Shown here: piece after piece, positions 57,673-64,000 of the stretch | How positions within the stretch are numbered: the first letter of the stretch is position 1 | Layout: each line of letters opens with the position of its first letter | NCBI GenBank assembly: GCA_933228675.1 | Contig: OW121742.1 | Location: 17,252,489-17,316,488 of the forward strand | DNA: 64,000 nucleotides | Reading direction: 5' to 3' | From: Stomorhina lunata | Lineage: Eukaryota; Arthropoda; Insecta; Diptera; Rhiniidae | Made by a program: the position numbers and the translations under genes | Notes under the pieces: model-generated | What the model was told of the DNA's origin: nothing | Seen by the model: the letters and a program-made list of their open reading frames with translations, nothing else | Databases searched by the model: none

Positions 57673-58192
57673 TATTCGTTTACTTTCCAGTAAAAGTCCA
57701 GTAAGCTGAGTATTTACTGAGTAAATTAACGAATTTACTCTCACCAAATCATTTGTACAAGAAAAGTAAACGAACAGAAAATTTGTAAAAATCCAGTAAG
57801 AAAATCGAGACAATAAGAAAAAAAACAATACAATAGGCAATAAATAATTAAAAAATGACCCAAGCTTTTAATTTTTAATTAGTTATATACCTTTTAACTT
57901 TAATTTAGTTAATTTTATTTCTTTTACTTAAAATTGTTAACTAAATAAAAATTGTGGCAAATAGTCAGCTGTTTTTCTTTTGTTTACGTTTTTTATTCAT
58001 GTTGTTGTTGTTACTGAACTTTTACAGCAAAAATTTTCCCCGTAACATTTTACAAATACTCAGCAAATAAACTGTCACTTTTTCTCAAAAATTCTCTCTG
58101 TTTACATTTCCTCTCTTACTGAGTTTTAGGTAAACGAACGACTTTCCGTAATATTTTGTAAAAATTTGTACAAATTTTTAAGTAAACGAATG
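57673..58192. mobile_element. TIR-bounded MITE-like element
   Basis: ATTCGTTTACTT (57674-57685) and AAGTAAACGAAT (58180-58191) are perfect inverted ends. The same GTAAACGAA word recurs internally near 57767 and 58132. No ORF. It lies between the divergent Dis3l2 and elg1 genes. Confidence 0.55.
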
Positions 58193-58368
58193 AATCTTAT
58201 GAATGCTGGCATGAAATGGCATTACATATTATAGAAAAAATTTAATAAAAAAAACATAATAATCTAAACTAAAAATAATTAAGTACAAGCTACAATATAA
58301 AACAAGAGTTAACAGTAGTTTTTTCCCCCTTCACATCTGTGGCTCTATGTTGGTCGATAAAAAGAACA

Positions 58369-58752
58369 AGTAAGAGTGTTATATTCGGCTGTGCCGAATC
58401 TTAAATACCCACCATCAAGTTGTGTTAAATTTAGAAATATTTCTCATATATCATATATCTATGTGGACCAAATTCGAAAAAAGTTGTTACGCTAGTTGGT
58501 ATTGTTAGCAAAATATTTGGACTAAATTCGGTATGTAAGTGGTTTCCCTAGTATTTACTTTGCACAAAATTAAATGTCATAACCTGGTGTAGTAAAGCAT
58601 TAATAGTCTGTTAAATACTTTTCGTTTAGCTTAATATATAGTTAGGATAAACATGTTGATAGTAATACGATAGTTCCTAATACCGTGTGTAAAGTCTGGA
58701 TATTGGTGCAATTTTAATATTCTGCCTCCGAATCTTTAGGAGGCAGGGGATG

Positions 58753-58800
<48 letters not shown>

Positions 58801-59520
58801 CCAATAGTTACATAAAACTTCTCTATTCTAAATTTAGTCGTCATAGCTATTACAATTGTATTCAATTTATCAGCATTCATGTGTTTTTCGGTGCGGGGTT
58901 ATATGGGAGCTCTAACTAAATGTGTACCAATTTCACCCATTTTCAGTACACAACTTCTGTTACATATCAAAAATACTTTTGTACAATTTTGTCTCTCTAG
59001 CTCTTGTAGTAGCTATCGCACTTTTATCTGACGGACATATATCCACCTGTCCGACTTTTCTTTTTATATTTTTGTGTTTCCATAAGTTTTTTGTATGGGA
59101 GCTATGGTTAAATGTGAACCGATTTCGATCAAAATTATACGCTGCCTAGTACTTATGTAAAACTTCTAGATCTTCTAGATCTCATCATAGCTATTATAGT
59201 TTGTTATTTATTATCAAATAAGCGATTAGAATAGACGAGGTTATACGGGAGCTATGATCAAATGTGAACCGATTTTTCCCGATTTCAATACCAAAATTTT
59301 ACAAGAAATGAAGAATTTTTTGCCAAATTTCAGTGAAATATATCCTTTCGTTAAGGTTTTATCGTGCCGACTACAGATTAACGGACATCGCTCAATCGTC
59401 TTTGGATTTATAAGGATTCAGAATATACTTCAATTTTGGTTTTTGAGCCAATATTAAGGAAATTAGAAACGGAATGACAATCTCAATATACCCCCCATTC
59501 TTTTTGATTTTCGGTATAAA
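58369..59520 (+). mobile_element. Unclassified dispersed repeat, second copy
   Basis: Begins CAAGTAAGAGTGTTATATTC followed by GGCTGTGCCGAATC and ends CAATATACCCCCCATTC. Homologous in reverse to 18085-20384. Contains a (TA)n microsatellite at about 58754-58798. No credible ORF. Confidence 0.6.
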
Positions 59521-59529
59521 AAAGAAATG

Positions 59530-60146
59530 TCATATCAATGGTAAGACTAGAAGCACAGTTATAAAGTATGGCATCATCATAAGAGAAATGTCATTAACCC
59601 TCATTGACATTTCTTTGCGCGCCATTTGTTCTGACAAGTAAACTTTATAGGAATTCCGTGAAATTTTTTGTTAAACAAAAAATAATATGTATTTATAATA
59701 ATATATAAATGTTTTAAAAACTTTTCAAAAAAACCAAAACCTAATCCATTACAGATTTTTTTTTAAAGAAAATGTACTCTAAAACAATGTGATTCCAAAA
59801 TAGAAAAAATTCTTGTTGGCACGAATGTCTGAAGTGTTGTAGAAACGAAACGAGCAAAAGAAAAAATATTTTGAGAAAATTTCTATTGTAAGTGTAATTT
59901 AATAAACATAATTGTCTTTTCTATGTGCTAAATATTTAATTTTACTTGTAAAAATGTTTGCTCTTTTGCTTTTTCTTCAATTGTTTTTTGCCAAATGTAC
60001 TTTTGTGATTTGATTTTTATATTTTTTGTGTTGTTTTTTTTCTTTATTTCTTTTGTAAAAATGTGTGGCTGCTTTTCTTTTTCTAAAAAACTCAAATCAT
60101 TTTTGTGTTTTGCTAAGCTTTATAAGTTAATGTGAAAAAATACAAT
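59530..60146 (+). other. elg1 upstream region and 5'UTR
   Basis: AT-rich, T-rich just upstream of the start codon. No TATA box or other element assigned. Confidence 0.45.
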
Positions 60147-60964
60147 ATGACTGAATTGAATTCCTCCCATTCCAATGAAAATCATTTAAATACAGCCGAA
60201 AACCAAGCTGAGTCTAAAGGAGCTTCAACTGAAACGTTGGAAAATTCTGTGGAGCAACCTGTTGTTGTGCAACAATATCCCCGTTTAGATTCAAGACTTA
60301 TTTTGCAAAATATGGAAGAAGTCTTGGATACGGTAAAGAAGCAGCACAAAGAGAAACACAGACGCAAAAAGGAATTAAAAAAATTGGCCATGATTGAGGC
60401 AGCCAGTGGCACAGAAATTGTTTCGCCCATAGATTCTCAAGATAAAAAGAGAGAACATTCGGAAAAGAAACATAAACACAGGGATAAGGAGAAGCGTCAT
60501 TACAAAAAGAAACCACTGCAAGAGAAATCTACAGTGGAAAATGGCACAGTTTCGCAGGAGAGTCCCACTAAAAATGGTACAATTTTACAGCATTTCCCAC
60601 GTACACCCAAAAAAGAGGATCAAGAACCACCCAGTAGTATTCCAGACGATGAAGTTGAAGTAATTGCAGAAGACGAGAGTGAAAATGAAAATACTGCCAA
60701 ATTGACAACAACGCCGCCAAAAAATACGAAAGTTACAAATGCTTTTGAGGTAATGATGAATGCCCGCAACAAGGCCATTGGTTCGAATACACCCGGTAAG
60801 GATTCGCCGTCACCCATAGCCGATAAAGAATTAGCAGCAGCAAATGCCAAACGAAAACTAAAGTTGCAAGAATGGGCCGAACAAAAGGGTGGCGCCAAAC
60901 GTAAGCTAGATGATGAAGCACGTGCTGCCTATGTCGAAGAGCAATTGGAGCAACGAGCTAAAAG
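60147..60964 (+). CDS. elg1: elg1 exon 1
   Basis: Encodes MTELNSSHSNENHLNTAENQ through EEQLEQRAK. The donor TAAAAG|GTATGA after 60964 splits an Arg codon, completed by the A at 62070. The region is highly charged (repeated Lys/His/Glu-rich stretches at 60330-60530) with a potential coiled coil at the end. Confidence 0.85.
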
Positions 60965-63900
60965 GTATGATAAATGTATGACAAGTTGGGAATAATCAAA
61001 TAAAATGTTTGTTCCCATACTCTAACGAAACTACCCAAAACAGTCCGAAGTAGTCAGACATAACTCAAAAAACATCAATTTGAATTGAAAATTTTGTACG
61101 GGTACACTAGAGTGGTTCGAAAAAAAAGTTGAGTCAGTCACCCCCTAGGATAAAAGATAATGTAAAAATGACTGTAAATTTTTTTATTTTTTTACCGCGC
61201 CTACAAATACCGCCCTTTTTGTATTCTGTTAACTGTGACGCCATCTTTAGTCCGATCATGACACATTATATATCGTTGTTCACGGTTCTGTAAAGGCTAC
61301 ATTTCTCTCTTTAATAGTTCTTTACTACCACGTCAATTTGTAGTCATAGTTTTTTAAAATTCAATTAGTACCCACCCTAATCGAATCGAGTAAAAATCTA
61401 GTTTTTAAAAGTTATGACTATAAATTGACGTGGTAGTAAAAAACTATCAAAGAGAGAAATGTAGCCCTTACGGAGCCCCGAACACCGATATGTAAAATAT
61501 TATGATCGGACTTAAAATGGCGTCACAGTGAACAAAATACAAAAAGGGCGGTATTTGTAGGCGTGGTAAAAAATAAAAATAAAAAATTTAGAATTGTTTT
61601 AACATTATCTTTAATCCTAGGGGGTGACTGACACAACTTATTTTTTTTTGTATGAAAGGCGAACCGCTCTAGGGTACACTTTTGAGAAATGAAACTTGAT
61701 AGTAGGTTTTGTATAGGAAACATAGTTTAAGATGGACCGACTCCACCAAATTTGGATAATTTTCCGACTTATTTTTTTAACGTTCAAGGATTTATGATGT
61801 GACAAAATAATTTTCGTAATCGAATTAGGATTAGGGAAAAACAAGTTCCTCTCTCAAATGTTAATTTTTTTTTTAAACTCTGTTAGGGCGTTATTTTCTT
61901 GTTTGTATATAAGTTCTGTGCACATAATTAAATGTATTATTTATTCAAAGATATACTTATTCTATATAATCTACAAAGCGGCCTACTTCATATTAAAGTT
62001 TTGTCTGTATAGGACTTTGATCCAATATAAAATTGACTCAATATTAAATTTAATGTTTCCCCAATACAGATTCAAACAAATGTTGGTAGCTGGTGCTAGT
62101 CCAAAAGCTTCTACTGCTCCAGCTAAAAAAGAGCCTAAGGTTAAAGCAAGTAAAACAAAACTTAAGGAAAACACCCAAAAAGAAATCAAACCAAAAAAGC
62201 GAAGAGGCCCTAGAGTCAAACGTTTAAGTTCAGTTGACTCTGTAGAGTCTTTAGAACCCATGACGCCTACAAAAGTCGATTCTGAAACTTCTGAATTTCT
62301 AGCAAAATTAAATTCTCCAACAAAAAAACGAGACAGTCTATTGGGTTATTTTCCCAAAAAAGATTCACCCAAAGATTTGGCTGCGAAACAACAACTACCT
62401 ACAGAGGATATTAAACAGGAAGAAATTATTCAGATAAAAACACCCAAAAGAAGTGGCAAACGAGCTTCTGCTAAACACAGCACTCCTGCTGTAAGAAATC
62501 TTCAAGCTCAGGAAGATATAACATGTGAAATGGATACACCCAGTGGTAGACCAAGGCGTTCTTGTGCTGGAAAGGCACGTTATGATTACGATGTAGAAAA
62601 TAGTCCTTTAAAAGATAATAAGATTACCAAAAATACACCAGTACGTAAAGCGACTGTTCGTAGAGTTAATACGCCAAGTATAAAAGCTCCACAAGAAGAG
62701 GAGTCGATTGACATTATAATTTTAGATGACAGCACAAACATGAGTGGTTGTGGTAGCATAACACCCCAGGGGACACCTAAAAAGTTGGCTCCTTTATTTG
62801 TACGTTCATTGCCAAAACCCAGTCCAGATCCAGAGATTCTTAAAGCACGTAAAGCCTTTTTACAATCAGGAGTTCCAGAAAAATTGCGCCTCGAACAAGA
62901 AAAACAAAAAAATTATGAACAACATTTCGAAGAAACAACTGAGATTTTCCCCAAAATCTCTCACGTAAAACAATTAAGCGAAAATGAAATGGATGCCGAT
63001 AAGTCAAAAATATCGATTTCATTTAAATTAAATGCAGAAGAAAGTCTAGCTTTGTCTCCATCGCCGATTAGAAAATCTAAATCAAAGTCTAACAAGCGAC
63101 AATCAATTTTAGGCACTCTATCCGATTGTATAGTACAAGATTTTCAGGTAAATTTAAATACAAATGCAAATTTTTCTCATGTAGGTTAATTTTCTTTTTT
63201 ATTTTAGCTACAAAAGAAAAATAGTCAAATGTTTAGCATAGACCAAGTTTCATTGCCCTCTCTAGCAAATAAACGTGCAGTTATTAAAAATTGGAAAACG
63301 GAATTTGAACGTTTTCCCACTTATAAGTGTTACAATCAAATGCGTGAAAAATATCGTTATTTCAGTGCCATTGATTCGGCACAAGATACTGAACAAGTAA
63401 GTGAATCATTTGTTGTTACCAGACAAACTCGACGTTCACTGGAAGCTCAAAGAAAAAAAGAGCCCGACAATCCAGATGAAGAGTATAAACCACCACCAAC
63501 AGCTCCCAATGGGGAATTATTGTTTAGTGAAAAATATAAACCATTGTTATTCGAACAAGTTTTGGTTAATTTAAACCCTGTAACACAATTGAAGGAGTTT
63601 CTTTCCAATTGGTCCAATGGTGGCACAGGAAGTGCTAAAAACTCTCAAAACTTTGATGACTCTCTGGATTTAAATGATTCTACTTGTAGCAATCAGGGTC
63701 CTTCATGCAATACCGTCGTACTTCTAGGTCCTGTTTCCAGTGGCAAAACTAATGCTGTTTTTGCTTTGGCAAACGAAATGAATTTTAATGTGTTAGAGAT
63801 TAATGCTGGCATGAAAAGAACGGGTAAACGCTTGATACAGGAACTGCAAGAGGCAACACAATCCCATCAGATACGTAAGGAGGCTGCTGGTTCAGGTTCT

Positions 63901-64000
63901 TCACAAAAAAATTTATTGAAAATGTCTTTAAATGGCTTAAAAACAAAACTCAAACGCCAAAATTCAAATCAATTAGATAATCACAACAGTGACTCAAACT
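60147..64000 (+). CDS. elg1: Elg1/ATAD5 PCNA-unloading clamp-loader subunit (5' part, runs off window)
   Basis: Exons 60147-60964, 62070-63147 and 63208 to the window end; phases 2 and 0 match at the junctions. The start is the ATG at 60147 (the upstream in-frame GTG is not a plausible eukaryotic start). The N-terminal 600 residues are disordered, Lys-rich and full of SP/TP sites. The motif NAFEVMMNARNKAIG and a PIP-like SLLGYFPKK segment fit Elg1. The AAA+ region begins with Walker A GPVSSGKT at about residue 806, followed by ALANEMNFNVLEINAGMKRTG. Elg1/ATAD5 replaces RFC1 in an alternative clamp loader that unloads PCNA from chromatin after replication. About 896 residues are visible; the rest of the AAA+ module and C-terminus lie beyond the window. 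Confidence 0.88.
61107..61672. mobile_element. Foldback DNA transposon in elg1 intron 1, with 6-bp target duplication
   Basis: The arms at 61107-61350 and 61410-61672 are long imperfect inverted repeats (CTAGAGTGGTTCG... and ...CGAACCGCTCTAG, with matching AGGGGGTGACTGAC, TACAAATACCGCCC and CACGTCAATTTGTAG segments). GGTACA flanks it on both sides (61101-61106, 61673-61678). Non-coding; ORFs inside are shadows. Confidence 0.85.
62070..63147 (+). CDS. elg1: elg1 exon 2
   Basis: Acceptor CCAATACAG at 62069, donor TTTTCAG|GTAAAT at 63147, phase 0. It encodes FKQMLVAGASPKASTAPAKK onward, the PIP-like LLGYFPK, RPRRSCAGKARYDYD and many SP/TP phosphorylatable sites. It ends SDCIVQDFQ. Confidence 0.88.
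63208..64000 (+). CDS. elg1: elg1 exon 3 (partial, continues past window)
   Basis: Acceptor TTTTATTTTAG at 63207. It reads LQKKNSQMFSIDQVSLPSLA and stays open to the window edge, reaching Walker A (VVLLGPVSSGKTNAVFALA). The downstream linker (KTKLKRQNSNQLDNHNSDSN) is open at base 64000. Confidence 0.88.

Noticed and set aside
60132..60146. elg1 start at the GTG at 60132
   Set aside because: Eukaryotic initiation at GTG is not expected; the first in-frame ATG is at 60147.

Overview
This is a window of an AT-rich eukaryotic nuclear genome, almost certainly a higher (calyptrate, blowfly- or housefly-like) fly. The support is short GT-AG introns, genes whose closest known relatives are Drosophila genes (pyrexia, Dis3l2, elg1, V-ATPase subunit A), mariner and non-LTR debris of dipteran type, and very large AT-rich minisatellites. 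Gene names are assigned by recognising the predicted proteins; no database search was possible.

Layout. 1-2.6 kb: AT-rich DNA with a MITE-like element, a short tandem/inverted repeat, and an unusually GC-rich 26-bp minisatellite (1.84-2.63 kb). 2.6-11.3 kb: no credible protein gene. Instead there are several interspersed families of short hairpins whose loops are conserved while the stems vary with compensating changes. This is a candidate structured long noncoding RNA locus and the most unusual thing in the window. 13.66-14.46 kb: a single-exon TATA-driven gene of unknown function on the minus strand. 15.3-24.2 kb: transposon debris (tRNA-like SINE head, an unclassified dispersed repeat, two decayed Tc1/mariner transposases, one of them split by a truncated LINE with target-site duplication).

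21.4-36.25 kb: a complete TRPA-type channel gene, orthologue of pyrexia, reconstructed as seven exons (955 aa). Its introns 2 and 5 are almost entirely 30-bp minisatellite, about 2.4 and 5.2 kb. Because 30 bp is ten codons, the array gives long artefactual ORFs on both strands. 36.5-51.8 kb: further AT-rich minisatellites sharing the same core in both orientations. Among them, on the minus strand, sit a small secreted proline-rich protein, a secreted Kazal-domain protein and a tentative third small secreted peptide.

48.8-57.3 kb: Dis3l2 (minus, three exons, 1125 aa). Its 4.7-kb second intron contains, on the opposite strand, a complete V-ATPase catalytic subunit A gene with an acidic N-terminal extension. 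57.7-59.5 kb: two mobile-element-like repeats. 60.15-64.0 kb: the first three exons of elg1/ATAD5 (plus strand), truncated by the window edge just after the Walker A motif, with a foldback transposon in intron 1.

Functionally the genes are unrelated: thermosensory channel, secreted proteins, 3'-5' RNA decay, proton pump and PCNA unloading. The unifying feature is expansion of noncoding repeats around a conserved gene block.
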